The notes under the pieces: model-generated
Seen by the model: the letters and a program-made list of their open reading frames with translations, nothing else
What the model was told of the DNA's origin: nothing
The model's database searches: none
Made by a program: the position numbers and the translations under genes
Shown: one piece after another, positions 22,945 to 34,285 of the stretch
Numbering within the stretch: position 1 is the stretch's first letter
Layout: every line of letters begins with the position of its first letter
NCBI GenBank assembly: GCA_009617715.1
Contig: VTFK01000125.1
Span: forward strand, 186,001-250,000
DNA from: Plectrocnemia conspersa
Lineage: Eukaryota; Arthropoda; Insecta; Trichoptera; Polycentropodidae
DNA length: 64,000 nucleotides
Direction: 5' to 3'

Positions 22945-24290
22945 AATACAGCTGCTGATAAGAGTGTTATATTAAACAAACGCAAGTACAGCGATAGTAA
23001 ACCCAATAATTTTATAAAATCAACTAAATTTTCAGAACTGCAAAACCACCCTCTCCACTCAAAACTACAAGAATTAAAAAATATTGAAAGTATAATAATT
23101 TTACCAGCTGATAAAATAAATGCATCAGTATTTTCTATTTTTTTAATAAAAATACTATATTAGAGAATCTAAATACTTTTATAAAAAAAAAACAGTTACC
23201 CGCACTATATTTATTCATGAAAATGTGAACGTAAAAAATAAGTTAATTTATATAAACACGTTATAAATAAATATTAATTACATGTATCCCTGTCTGATGA
23301 CATAATGACAGATTTGTTCGATTTATTAACTAAGCTACTTTCATAATTATGAGCCCATCGAAGTAATTACAATATATCCCAATCATGTGCTTTAGAGCTA
23401 TTAGTAGGGAGTGTGAATCTAAACTTTCCATCTCTTTCCCAATTATAATTAATGATGAAATGAATAGCTCTCGAACTGACTGTGTTAACGCAAATATTGT
23501 ATAGATCTTAATTTCAGTCTTTTAAATTTATTTTATTTACAATACACAAATTGAGGGAATGCTTATAGGACCGCTTTATCACTAATAATTACAAACTTGT
23601 TCATAGAAGATTTCTAAAAAAGAGCATTAAATTTTTTTTAATTTAAATAAAAAATTTGGCTCTGATATGTAGATGACATATTTGTAACATTGTCAAACAG
23701 TTTTGATAAATTAAGGGATTTTATACATATTTTATAAAATAAAATTGAACAAAATAAATCTCTACTAGATTTTAGACTTCTTGATTCTTAGAAAAAATAA
23801 TGGGACCCCCCAGTTTATAGGAAAAAAAATAATCAACTCTCTTTGCATAGAGCAGAACATTCAGATAATGAACACAAATTTAATTTTTTTTTTAAAATTA
23901 GATAAACATCAAAATTGAAATGACTTGACTAATATTTATAATAAAAAATTATAGAAAAATTTAATAATATTTCACATTTACCATATGTTTAAGGGATCCC
24001 AGAAAAGATAGAGTTAGTCCTTTCCAAAGAGAGTGTGATAACTTTTCAATCGTATAATAAAATTAGAACCATTTTACTTAATGATGAATGCAAAATTTAT
24101 ATTGAATCAGTGATTTAACAGAGAAAAATGGAACATAAAAACGCGATGAAAATCTCCATATAAATTTTGATACAATCAAAATAAAAAAACAATTGTTAGA
24201 AATTATAAAGAAGCAATAAAAATAGAAATTTATAAAAAAAAAAGACGACATGAAAGCAATTTCGAGTACTTGATTACTTGTATTAAATAT
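22945..24290 (+). pseudogene. Penelope-like retroelement, decayed
   Basis: In broken frames the plus strand reads LQNHPLHSKLQELKNIESII followed by ILPADK (about 23040-23115), the N-terminal Penelope signature. Further on come IGPLYH-like/ITNLFIEDF and then YVDDIFVTLSNSFDKL with the catalytic YVDD at 23666-23677. FIGKKNNQLSLHRAEHSDNE follows, then LPYV-GIPEKIELVL and SYNKIRTIL. The last part (FDTIKIIKKQ) fits the region of the GIY-YIG endonuclease. Several stops and missing stretches make it non-functional. Related fragments are at 9835-10055 and, inverted, at 41280-42500. Confidence 0.85.
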
Positions 24291-24299
24291 TAATCGATT

Positions 24300-24500
24300 A
24301 TAACACTCAATTATTTCACAGTTTTTCGTTAGAAAATTCAGTTATTATTTCAAAATCATCTATATGTGTTTTCAGCCCATTTAGTCGCTCCTGCCTCATT
24401 GTCGATAGTAGAAAGTTTTTAATTATTTTCAGATCACTCACAAAGTTAAAAAATTCAAAGCACATTCGCTGTGTTTGGCAATATGTTTTGGAGTCCAATT
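24300..24500 (-). pseudogene. hAT transposase C-terminal (dimerisation) fragment
   Basis: The minus strand reads DLKIIKNFLLSTMRQERLNG and then LKTHIDDFEIITEFS, which matches the hAT dimerisation region (LK.IKN.LRSTM.QERLNGLA...). Upstream on the plus coordinate, CAGTGATACTAAACCTTTTT (inverse, near 24783-24803) looks like a hAT terminal inverted repeat and may be the other end of this deleted element. Confidence 0.65.
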
Positions 24501-24846
24501 TTGATAATTTATTAAAGTAATTTTGTGCTTGGTTTAAAATTGGATCTGTAAATACAGTATTTTAATACAGCAGTAAAAAAATTAAGAGATAAATAAATTA
24601 TTATAATTTTGAAAGAACTATAAATGATCAATTTAAAAAGTGTATAATAAAATAAAATACATGCATAGAAAAACACAAAAGTTATAACTGCTATGGTTAT
24701 AATCATAAAGCTAGTGAATGTTTAAACCAAGAAAAATGTGTATGTAAAAATCAAAGTTAATTGTGTAAACATAAAAGAGCAAAAAAGGTTTAGTATCACT
24801 GGTCTAATTTAAACAAAACAAAACAATCACGTCAGCTGTTTCTTAT

Positions 24847-24854
24847 TATAAAAG
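24847..24854 (+). promoter_or_regulatory. TATA box of the 24.9-kb secreted peptide gene
   Basis: TATAAAAG, 43 bp upstream of the ATG at 24890. The same octamer sits 42 bp upstream of the ATG in both genes of the 47-51-kb inverted pair. The text between box and ATG is also similar (GACTAT...GCAAA.ATG). Confidence 0.6.
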
Positions 24855-24889
24855 TAGTGACATTTAGAGACTATTCATTATTTGCAAAA

Positions 24890-25143
24890 ATGAACACATT
24901 ACTAACTAAGATGATGGTGATCATTATTTTAATGATTCCGATTGTCTCCGGCTATTCACTGTGTAAGTATAAAAAACATTTAAATTTAATAACTTACAGA
25001 ATCAATGTTAACCTATTTACATTTTTACAGATTACTTTTGCAATGTAGAAGCGCCAAATAAAGGCAATAGAGCTTTAAGAACTACAACAACCGAACCATC
25101 AATCATCGAATATACTACAGATAAAGATTTCGTATACGAATAA
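24890..25143 (+). CDS. Small secreted peptide, two exons, 61 residues (predicted)
   Basis: Exon 1 (24890-24962) encodes MNTLLTKMMVIIILMIPIVS-GYSL, a clear signal peptide with likely cleavage after VSG or nearby. The donor is GTAAGTATA, the intron is 68 bp (24963-25030) ending in TTTTTACAG, and exon 2 (25031-25143) completes the reading frame to TAA. The splice divides a codon after its first base (T|AT). The mature part begins YYFCNVEAPNKGNRAL and ends TTDKDFVYE, with one cysteine and a threonine-rich stretch. AATAAA follows at 25218-25223. Exon 1 has the same length (24 codons plus one base) as, and aligns residue for residue with, the signal-peptide exon of the genes at 47.6 and 50.9 kb (M-x-x-LL-x-K...IP-x-V-x-G-x-x-L). 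No known function. Alternative: a decayed member with a shortened C-terminus. Confidence 0.65.
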
Positions 25144-25776
25144 TATACATATTCATATATATTTTGGTGTTCATCTAAGAAGAGATATTGTTACTATAAA
25201 AATGTTTTCTCCATTGTAATAAAAATTAAATAAATGTAAAATTTTACTACAAATATAATGGCTAGCTAGATTTTTTTATGTTTTACTTACAAGAAAATAT
25301 GTTTAATTGACGAATAAATCATAATACCATTAAACCGAATTTTACCAAAAGAACTTCTAAATGGAACGATTTTGATTACATGTATGATGGCTGTAATATG
25401 ATATTATTTTAATGAGACGTAATTTTAAAATACATTGAAAGTAAAATAGTATAATATATCATCATATTCGAGCAAAATCGCATTAAAAATAAAAAGCAGT
25501 AAATATAATGAAATCATTTTAACAATAACAATCTTAACTGTTAGGGATCATAGCTACAACTGAAATTTATTAAACGAGTATATCTAACCGAAAATTAAAA
25601 AAAATATTTAATATAAAGTTCAATTAGGTTTTCTATCCTTATTTTATAGATCTATTTGCTATCACGTTATACACGAGTGCAACGACATCATTAGTTTTTA
25701 ATTTTCTGATTTGCAAGTTTGCAGCATCATGCATAACTTATCTCAAAGTAAACGAACATTATCGCTACGTTTACAC

Positions 25777-25784
25777 TATAAAAG
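25777..25784 (+). promoter_or_regulatory. Candidate TATA box of the five-exon gene
   Basis: TATAAAAG (in ACTATAAAAGGCGC). A start site about 30 bp downstream (near 25808) would make the ATG at 25867 the first in the transcript. An ATG at 25795 lies too close to the box to be used and opens only a 23-codon frame. Confidence 0.4.
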
Positions 25785-25866
25785 GCGCAAATTATGAATA
25801 TGAGTCATAAGTGGTTTTTCTGTCATTTCTGCACCATTCTAAAATTGAGTCTCTTCGATAAATAAA

Positions 25867-26585
25867 ATGGTGCCTTTGGAACGACTTGTTCATCTTAGCA
25901 TCCGAATTATAATCTTTGAAATGTGTGTTTTTCAATTCACTACCGTTGATAGTTGTAAGTATTAAATCCAACACAATTTCACTATTCTAATGGCCATGGT
26001 GTACTCGTACATTAATGTAAATTAACTAATTTACACTACCGTTAGTAATGACTTATTTTATTTACTTAAATAGATATTTTTGATTCGTTCAACAAGGACT
26101 ATAATATGATTCCCAATGATTATAAAAAAATCAATCCAACTGAGAGTAAGTAAAATATAAATAATATAAATATGTAGAGAAATTTTATTTTTTATTTTTA
26201 AGACAGGATTAGTATTAATGCAGATCTCACAGAAGAACTACCAATGAAGTACATAATTGAGAGTAAGTATAAACGCAATTTTTCACTAATAAATAAAACC
26301 TAAAAACTATTTTATCTTACACTATGCGGCATATGTTATACTATTTTTTTATTATAGATATAATAGAACTTGCTACTGTGGTATATCCTGTATTCTTTCC
26401 TTACGTGTATATTAAGAATTTTCCACATCAAATTGATTCACCAAGGGCACAATCAACAGGTGTGTAGAGATTTTAATAATGTTAAGCCTTTGCTTAGTAA
26501 CGACTATTATATAATTGCAGAGAACTCAAAAGTATTGAATGCTAAAATGAATCAATATATTGCGCATCATGGAAAGTTCGTATAA
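25867..26585 (+). CDS. Small secreted protein with five phase-1 exons, 128 residues (predicted)
   Basis: Exons 25867-25954, 26074-26145, 26203-26262, 26358-26459 and 26521-26585 join into one open frame. Every junction splits a codon after its first base. Donors are GTAAGTATT, GTAAGTAAA, GTAAGTATA and GTGTGTAGA; acceptors end TAAATAG, TTTTAAG, TTATAG and TTGCAG. Introns are 57-119 bp. Exon 1 (MVPLERLVHLSIRIIIFEMC, then VFQFTTVDS) could be a weak signal peptide. Later exons read IFDSFNKDYNMIPNDYKKIN, RISINADLTEELPMKYIIE, then ELATVVYPVFFPYVYIKNFP and finally NSKVLNAKMNQYIAHHGKFV. Internal exons are symmetric, so any could be skipped without breaking the frame. AATAAA overlaps the stop. No database family is recognised. 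It lies 0.7 kb after, and in the same orientation as, the 24.9-kb peptide gene. Exon 1 is the least certain part. Confidence 0.55.
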
Positions 26586-29084
26586 TAAATACATAAAAAT
26601 TGATAATTACATTTAATTTTTTAATCATATTGTTTTTTTCATACAGGTTAAAAGATAAACACTAACTTTGCCAGACAACAAAAAATAATAAGTAATCAAA
26701 CATATGTAATTTTTTTATATATTTTATCATATACTTTAGAATCTGTAAATTTATTTTCAGATGACATACTTCCACGATATGCTATTATTTTCGTCAATTC
26801 ATAGAATAATATAATCGATACTTATGCATATGAATGTATAGTGGCTTACAAAATCTAATAAAATAAAATGTGTTTAACTGAAATATATGTATCTACTTTT
26901 CTTACATAAATACATAGTAAAATAAATATTTGACATGCACATAATTATAAAAGGTGGTCTAAAAATAAATAAAAAAATATAATCATTAAAACTCGAGGCT
27001 TTTACTTATTTTTTTTAATGTATCAAGTATTTCCTATATTCATTCTAATATTTCTCATCGTGTAATACGGGATTTGTTCTATTCAAATATTAAAATATCA
27101 TGCCATGTTCAGCTTAGCCAGAATCAGTAGCGATCTGGTCTGAGATATAAATTGGACTTCATCTAACATTTGTAATACTCGACTTTCGATAAGCAATAAG
27201 CTATATACATTTTTTTAATACCATGTGAAATCCAGTTTTTAATTTTTTTTGATAATATTGTAAATGAATGTATTTATGTAATTATTTTAATATTTTTAGG
27301 AAATATGTATTTAAGCTTAAACTACTTAAATACATATTAACGTATAATTGAAAAATAATATAAAATAAAGTTATATACTATTTCATTACATAAATATCAT
27401 ATTAAATTAAATAAATATAAAAAAAAACTATGTATCAAAGTGAACATTTTAATAACAAAAATTTCTGATTTTTAACTATTTCGTTCATACATGTTTCCCT
27501 GTGAAGATGCATTTTAAATTTAAAAAATAATAACCTAAAATTTTCCCTTTACATAAAAAATGAAGCATTTTAATCGTCTTAAAAATTATATATTATATTT
27601 ATATTAAATATTTGTAATATAGACGATTAGTTAATGATGAGTGATTTTTATCAAATCACAAGAAATAAATAAAGCACTTTTCTTGATTTTGCAATATTTA
27701 CTATTTTATAGGGGTGACTAATCTAAGTGGTTATTTTTTTGGCAGGATCTTAATTGTATTATAAAACACCTTAGGCCCACAAAGACCATTTTGGTGCTTG
27801 ATTTTATTATTTTATTTTCTAACATTATTCAAATGTAAAAGTTATATGTATTTATATATTATATATTGTTTAACCGCTAAGTCAAATGCGTCGTTTAAAT
27901 GTTTATGAAACATAACTAAAATAAATTTAGACAATTTAGCTAAATTATATTTTTTTAAGCAATTTAACTAGCTTTAATTAATAATTAATTTTAGATCAAA
28001 TTTTAATATTACCCAAATCACATTTTTTTGCAATAAAATATAAAATAAAATTGCATTTGAATAAATTAAATGTGCTTAAAATTTAAGTAGTTTGCTTAAA
28101 AATATGGTAAAGTACTTTTTTATTTATTAAAATAATAAATGCATCCTTAAATTTTTATATTTCATACTCAATGATTTTACCGATCGAATATTACTTAATT
28201 TTAATTAACCAAAAAAATTAAATATTTTTTTAAATTAATTTTTAATATTATTCAAATAAAAAGTTTTATTAATATTAAAAAAAAATTAGATGTTAAAATA
28301 ATCACGAAATAAATTTTATTGACCGTTATATTATTTAATGAATTTAAACTTAAGCTTTCTAAATCAATTGCAACCGAAATGTCACTGTCACTCCAAATTG
28401 TAAACGTTAAAATCGAAAATACTTTTATATATAGCAGTGATACGAACAACGTAATTTGCAGCATTTGCTGTCAATCTAATTCTAAATGTGAATTCGCTGT
28501 CAATAAAACATGGGACGAATGGAAATTAGATTAAACGTAATCTATATGAAAAAAATTATTTCGATTCCGTAAGATCTATTCAAAGCTAGAATTTTAAAAT
28601 TACTGTCAGAACTAAAACATCTTTATATTAGGCGAAAAATATATTTTTAATGTAAATGATCACATGCCAAAATATATTAATGTTCCCAATTCTTGGCTTA
28701 GAATGAAGTAGAATCATCTGCATTTCATATCTTAACACTTTGAGTATTGAGTTAATTTAAACACATTTGTTGGCAGAGTCTTGCGAGTGAGTTAATTTTA
28801 CCTATTTTACCATAATTATTTTTGATGTGAATTAGCTGTCGGTACATCACTGTCGTGAGGTACCGAAGCTAGCGAGTGTGCGAATACCGGACCCCCAACT
28901 TATTAGGCTTTAAATATTATTTTTGCTTTGTTCTGATATTTTTAAAGTTAATAGTTGCAGTAAGACATTAAAACCATTGTGTATGAAAGATATGCGGATT
29001 TACATACTTTTTAATTTATTGGTATTATACAAATATTGTGTAAATATAATGTTTTTTATTTATTATTTATTCAGTTATATATGT
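26586..29084. other. AT-rich spacer with one orphan exon-like segment (26761-26805)
   Basis: After TTTTCAG, positions 26761-26805 read in phase 1 as DILPRYAIIFVNS followed by TAG, so it could be an alternative last exon of the preceding gene. The exon-like segment before it (26648-26700) carries stops in every useful phase. The rest is AT-rich. The frame at 28319-28534 (CSICCQSNSKC) shows no family match. Confidence 0.35.
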
Positions 29085-29175
29085 AAATATATTATATAAA
29101 AAATTATATCAAATGAATAACAATAACAACTGTTTTCTATAAATATATTATATAAAAAATTATATCAAATGAGTT
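29085..29175. repeat. Two-copy tandem repeat
   Basis: TATTATATAAAAAATTATAT followed by CAAATGA occurs twice about 56 bp apart. Confidence 0.7.
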
Positions 29176-29220
29176 CAGTAAAACTAAAAATATTTAATTT
29201 TATTTAAGATAATATATATA

Positions 29221-29290
29221 CAGTAGATTCCGCTTAATTAGATAACTGGTTTATTGGGACAGTTGATCATTTGAGGCGAAATTTAAAGGA
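29221..29290. mobile_element. pogo/Tigger-like terminal inverted repeat
   Basis: TA followed by CAGTAGATTCCGCTTAATTA and TTGGGACAG has the form of pogo/Tigger ends (CAGT.GA..C..G.TAA...GGGAC). A similar end is at 59506. The partner end was not found. Confidence 0.5.
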
Positions 29291-29519
29291 ACAGAAACCA
29301 AATAAAATAACTAATAGTAATTTAGTCCGGTTGTCTGTACAGTAACAGTAACTTTAAATATGAAAGAGGTTTTATAAGCACTAATTGTTAATTATCTGTA
29401 TTTTTTGATGTTTAAGCATGTTATAATAAAAATAAATTTGTCCAGAAAAATGCATGTCATTTAATTAAATACTAGTATTTATTTCTAATGACTTTTTGAT
29501 AAGTGGCTAATGAATAAGC

Positions 29520-29558
29520 TTTATATATATATATATATATAGTATTTATTTATAATAT

Positions 29559-29630
<72 letters not shown>
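29520..29630. repeat. (TA)n microsatellite
   Basis: Three runs of TA dinucleotides interrupted by short AT-rich words. Confidence 0.95.
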
Positions 29631-29633
<3 letters not shown>

Positions 29634-31279
29634 AGATTGCTTCAACAATTTAATGCTGGTAAATTTCAGCTTTAAGATTTAAAGTGTCCTAGAGAGTCGC
29701 GATCGGGTTCCTTGTTACTGTTGTTCTCTATCATTTATAATATATTTAATTATATAATTATTGTTTGTATAATAGCTGAAAAGCCATGATCATGATCGGC
29801 AGATTTTCAATTAAAAAATAATTTATTTTAATTAAAAAAATGTTTTTTCATCATGTTTTTGTATTTTCAAGTGGAAGAGATAAAAAAATCGTATCACTGT
29901 GTCACGATTTTTTAATAGAAACAGTAAATTGTTTAAGATATCATTCACTCTTATAAACAGAAGCTCCGCATATGATCCAAAGTAATACGAAAAGTTTCTA
30001 CTATAACGACTATATAGTGCATTGAGTAATTATTGTTAGACTTTCTTTAATTTGTATACAATTTGGATTGTTTTTTTATTTATTATTCTCTATTTTTGTC
30101 TGAAATATCATTTTATTTTTTTAAATTATTTTTTTTAAAAGAAGCTGCTATTTTATATAACATAACATTTCAAACACATAATCATTATTTGTACATGATA
30201 CAAATACAAAATATTTTTGTAATGATTTCATGTTATTTCAATATATGTTGATAAGAAATCGTCTCATGAGGTCAAGAAGCTTATTACCATGCGTTATTTG
30301 TGCAATTATTATCAAGGTCTTTTAACATTGCAATAACATTGAACTCTTGATAACAGCTCTATGTGCGTAATAAAATTTATCAATTTAACATTTAATAAAC
30401 ATAGTAAACTCATCCTTCGATTTACGAAGTTTTGTATTTACAATACAATAAATCAATAAAAATACACAATTATCTTAAAGATATACAATCTTTTCAAACT
30501 AGAATTAATCAATCTGACAATGAAGAAAAGCTTAATTTTTTTACAAGTAAATGATGGTTTAATAAAATATAATCTCAAAATAAAAAGGGAATGGGCATCT
30601 GGTTATGTGAAACAGACCATGCAGTTAATTAAAAAAAATAGTCATATTAATTCATAAAACATTATTTTATAAAGAAACTTCTAGCCTGCATATTATGTCT
30701 TAAATGACACGATACAATTCCAAAATAATGTCATTTATGAAATAATTTTTAATACTAGAAAGATTCATTTTAAAAAATCAGCAAAAATAAGATTTAAATT
30801 GTTACAATTTCAGAGACAAGCTTTTAAAATAGTTATTAAATTGGAACTAAAGTGAGATCCCTGCAACAGCATTAAGAATAAGAAACGCAATGATTGATTT
30901 TATAACCAGATCAAATAACTTTTTTAAACTAAATAATAAAATATGATTTATATAAGAAGTTTAATTATGGACGACATTATCAAATTTCATTAAAAAAATA
31001 TTTGGCAATGTACTATTTAAACACAAAAAGTTTTACAAAAAAATATCATTAAAGTTTTAGTAAGAGAAGTATGGATTCGTATGTTTTGTAAAGTATTTAT
31101 CTTATATTTCTATCCTACTGTAAAAGTCTAGTCTAACGAGTTTTGAACAAATAAGTAAACATTACTTCGTCAAATTTACATAACTATAATGAATTGTCGC
31201 ATTTTAGATGTTTATTGAAAGTCGTATGTTTTTTTAACATAGCTAAGAAAAAATACCTGCTCTACAAGTTTTGTCTAAC
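29631..31279. other. No feature recognised
   Basis: AT-rich DNA; the frame 30063-30251 is phenylalanine/tyrosine-rich by composition. No repeat or motif seen. Confidence 0.4.
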
Positions 31280-31326
31280 TAATTGTATACAAACAGTTTA
31301 TTCACTAATTGTATACAAACAGTTTT
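31280..31326. repeat. Two-copy 25-bp tandem repeat
   Basis: CTAATTGTATACAAACAGTT occurs twice in succession, each copy followed by T-rich sequence. Confidence 0.8.
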
Positions 31327-31544
31327 TGCTTCCCGATTTAATTTTACAGGGTTGCAAAGTCAATCCCTGTCGGAAAATGATCTAAAATTTTATTAATAAT
31401 AATTGTTTAAATAAATTGAGTATTTATTTCACGTTGATTAATAAATTATATGCATATTTATTTTTTTCCTGCGACGCCTCATTAGTGAAATTAATTAAAG
31501 TAGTTGCTATCCAGTTTATACTGTATTTTATTTTAAATATCTGA

Positions 31545-32090
31545 ACGGCATACAGGAATCGTGGCCAGCCCTGTTCCTTACTGTGCTCGATAAGAGAATA
31601 AAACGGATACCTGTCGCCAAATCGGATACGTCGCGAGAGCACATCTGCTTATGCTCTTTTTACTCTTATTCTCGTTCGCATGATGCTCTTTTGATTTATT
31701 CCGATATAAGCATCAATTATTCACGCGGCTGGGGCATTGGCTGAACGGAGCCGAACCGAACCAATCGACATGCACCGACTTTACGATCGACTTCAAATAT
31801 TAACTACATATCTATATACTATATATCCGAGGAGAAGTTTTCATCAAAATCTAGGGGATGAAAGGCGGCGCCAATTTACGACGCGTTCCTTATTTATGAA
31901 ACGGCCTCCTCTGATGTAACGTTTAATGTAACGGCCGCGCTGATTTGCATCGCTACACATAAATATATCGTTCATGCCCCTTTTCTGTCTCAGAATATTT
32001 TATGATTGGGCCGCATGAATTGTTTAGAGTAGTCGCGAATAGTTTCACGTTCCGATAGCAGATTCTTCCGCTTCAGATCATTCCTTAAAA
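31545..32090. other. GC-richer island, candidate non-coding regulatory element
   Basis: CpG-containing block (GAACGGAGCCGAACCGAACC, GGCGGCGCC, ACGACGCGTTCC, GTAACGGCCGCGCTG) with a homopurine patch. Frames 31424-31642 (-) and 31737-31919 (+) are open but without motif. It ends just before the TA-flanked element. Confidence 0.4.
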
Positions 32091-32210
32091 TGAAACAAAC
32101 AGATTGTTGCACTTTATATATACGGCAAGATATAGTACATATAGGACTATTTTAACTGACTCGGCTTGAATGTTTTTTATTGCTTAGCATCGCAAATCAC
32201 TTGCTTGCTA

Positions 32211-33064
32211 GAGTACGCTCGGGATAAGGATTCCGGTTTGTTATTGTGTGCGTGAACTGTGTGGCTCAAAACAATTTCGCTCAGAATATTTATTTTTTTT
32301 ATTTTAAAAGAAAATATATGTTTATTTAACATACATACATCTGAGCTAAGTTGGAAATTTCAACGGACAATTAAAAATATATTATATAATCGAAGAAACC
32401 AGTCATTGATGTCATTAATTAAATATTTGCAAAATTCAAAATCTTTCACTAGTCAAAAACATAATGAAGTCTTCAGCTATTCTTTAAAAGCGGCAAGATA
32501 TAAAATGGTGAAAGAAATTCTTCGCAGATTGTTTAATGGCTCGACGACTCTATTAAATCATTAGAATCCATTGAATAAATTAAAAAATTATCATTGGCAC
32601 AACGATAAGAATAATAACTTTTTTAAGCCTTACAGAGAATAGTGTAAAAAAACCAACAACGTACGGATTAATGGAAAAATAATTAAAATATTTTAATACA
32701 CGGGTAAGAGAACGAATAAGTTACAGTATATATTTGAAGCCTTGATATCAATTAACCCAGATATGCCCAAGAAATTTCATTCATAAATATAAAACAGTAG
32801 CACGAGTTTAGTGACCTAACCATGGGACAGTGGGCATATCTGGGTTAAACCAATATCAACACAAAATTATTTAAAATAAATCACTAGAGAAGATCGAACT
32901 TCTGTGCCACACTGCACTTTAATGACGAATACCAGCGTTGACGAATCAGCGACTGTCCTTAAAAGAGAAAGCGAGACAACGAAGTACACGCTACATCGTT
33001 CTCCCTCTCATATACATGTACGCGCACACAATAACAAACCGGCATTCTTATCCCGAGCGTACTC
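32211..33064 (+). mobile_element. TA-flanked TIR DNA element, copy 2 (854 bp)
   Basis: Second copy of the element at 4286-5125, flanked by TA (32209-32210 and 33065-33066), with the same inverted ends starting GAGTACGCTCGGGATAAGG. Here the internal stem is 18 bp: TTAACCCAGATATGCCCA pairs with TGGGCATATCTGGGTTAA. It carries a plus-strand open frame of 101 residues (32259-32564) with MSLIKYLQNSKSFTSQKHNE and MVKEILRRLFNGSTTLL. The equivalent frame is interrupted in copy 1. Whether this was ever coding is unclear. Confidence 0.87.
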
Positions 33065-33169
33065 TACAAGCTAGTATTTTGCGGTACTTAGTCAGAATTT
33101 TTTATAAATTATTTTTAAAATATGTGTAATTTTTAGATAGAGGGGACTAATTCAATTAAAAAATCATAG

Positions 33170-33211
33170 CAAATTTTAACACAAACGCGGCTCCGTTTGT
33201 GTTAAAATTTG
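33170..33211. repeat. Perfect 18-bp hairpin
   Basis: CAAATTTTAACACAAACG (33170-33187) and its exact reverse complement (33194-33211) are separated by six bases, CGGCTC. It has no T-run typical of a terminator, and in eukaryotic DNA this is more likely a transposon scar or hairpin. Confidence 0.85.
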
Positions 33212-33506
33212 TTTGCAAATTATTTTTGAGAGAAAATATTCAACAAATGTAAATTAGTAGCAGTAAATTTAGGTATTCGATCTGGAAATACCTGAGAAGA
33301 AGCAAAGAAATAACGAAAAATATATAAATTAAATGTTTTTATAGATTGTATTATCGATAATTTGACAACTAGATTTAATGCAGTAAAATAAATAAATAAT
33401 ACATTCACTCTCATGTGGTTATTCCTAAATTTTTTTTTAGAAAAAACAGACTGGAATTTATCCTGAAAATATTTTTTAAAATATGTCATTTCAATAAAAT
33501 CATATC

Positions 33507-33762
33507 AAAATACATTTTCACTAGTAGATATATATTTTTACAAGTGAAAATATAAATTATCTGGTAGGTACTAGTAAAATTATATGATTTAAACTTTTCT
33601 ATATGTAGTAATATATATATTGTATTTACATACATCATTATTTATTTACATCCGATGTATAAATTTTACAGAGATTGTGTATTTTTTGGTAAATTTATAT
33701 TTCACTAGTTAAGTGCAAATACATTTTCACCAGTAGATACATATTTTTACTAGCGAAAATAT
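33507..33762. repeat. Pair of direct repeats of about 48 bp
   Basis: AATACATTTTCAC(T/C)AGTAG and ATATTTTTAC(A/T)AG(T/C)GAAA with intervening ATA(T/C)A occur at 33507-33555 and 33717-33762. Each unit is itself weakly palindromic (TTTTCAC...GTGAAAA). Confidence 0.6.
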
Positions 33763-34085
33763 AATTTAATATGCTGCACCAAAATGTCTATGAAACTCAA
33801 TTTGACAGTTGCGAAACGTCCATTTGCTATACATATCCAAACCTAACCTAATAAAAATTAAAAATTAATTATAGTTTTAAGAACTTTTATCAAGTCAAGT
33901 CAAAAATACAAACTAAACCAATTCATCTCTCAGGGTAAAATAAGCGAAAAAATAAGTACTCACATATTATTCACAATTTGTCTGCATTTCGATATTACAC
34001 TATGTTTTAAAAATATGATAGCTACCCTTACCGATATTACTATGCACTTTTAATATAAGAGGGCTGATCAAAGTATATTCAAAGC

Positions 34086-34285
34086 GAATTTTGGTCAATA
34101 GGAGAGCGCAAAAACAATTATCACTTCTCAGAAGTCAAAAATTCACGTCAAAAAAACAATGGGGAACGCTCGGTAACGAGCGTTCCCACTGCGACGGCGC
34201 CGACACGATTTTATTGCTTTTGACGTGAATTTTTGGCTTCTGAGAAGTGATAATTGTTTTTTGCGCTCTCTATTGACCAAAATTC
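34086..34285. mobile_element. Foldback element with ~65-bp arms and nested palindrome
   Basis: Left arm 34086-34152 (GAATTTTGGTCAATAG...GAGAGCGCAAAAACAATTAT, CACTTCTCAGAAG) is the reverse complement of the right arm 34219-34285. Between them, GGGAACGCTCG and CGAGCGTTCCC around GTAA make a second, perfect stem. The 21-bp segment containing CGATTTTATTGCTTTTGAC occurs inside and again about 150 bp to the right at 34351-34372. Confidence 0.8.

Noticed and set aside
24890..26585. Assignment of the microexon genes to aphid bicycle effectors
   Set aside because: They share the general design (signal peptide, tiny exons), but paired C-Y-C motifs are absent and the exon phase does not settle the matter, so I do not name the family.
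28319..28534. Cysteine-containing frame (CSICCQSNSKC)
   Set aside because: No spacing fits a known zinc finger, and the frame has no supporting context.
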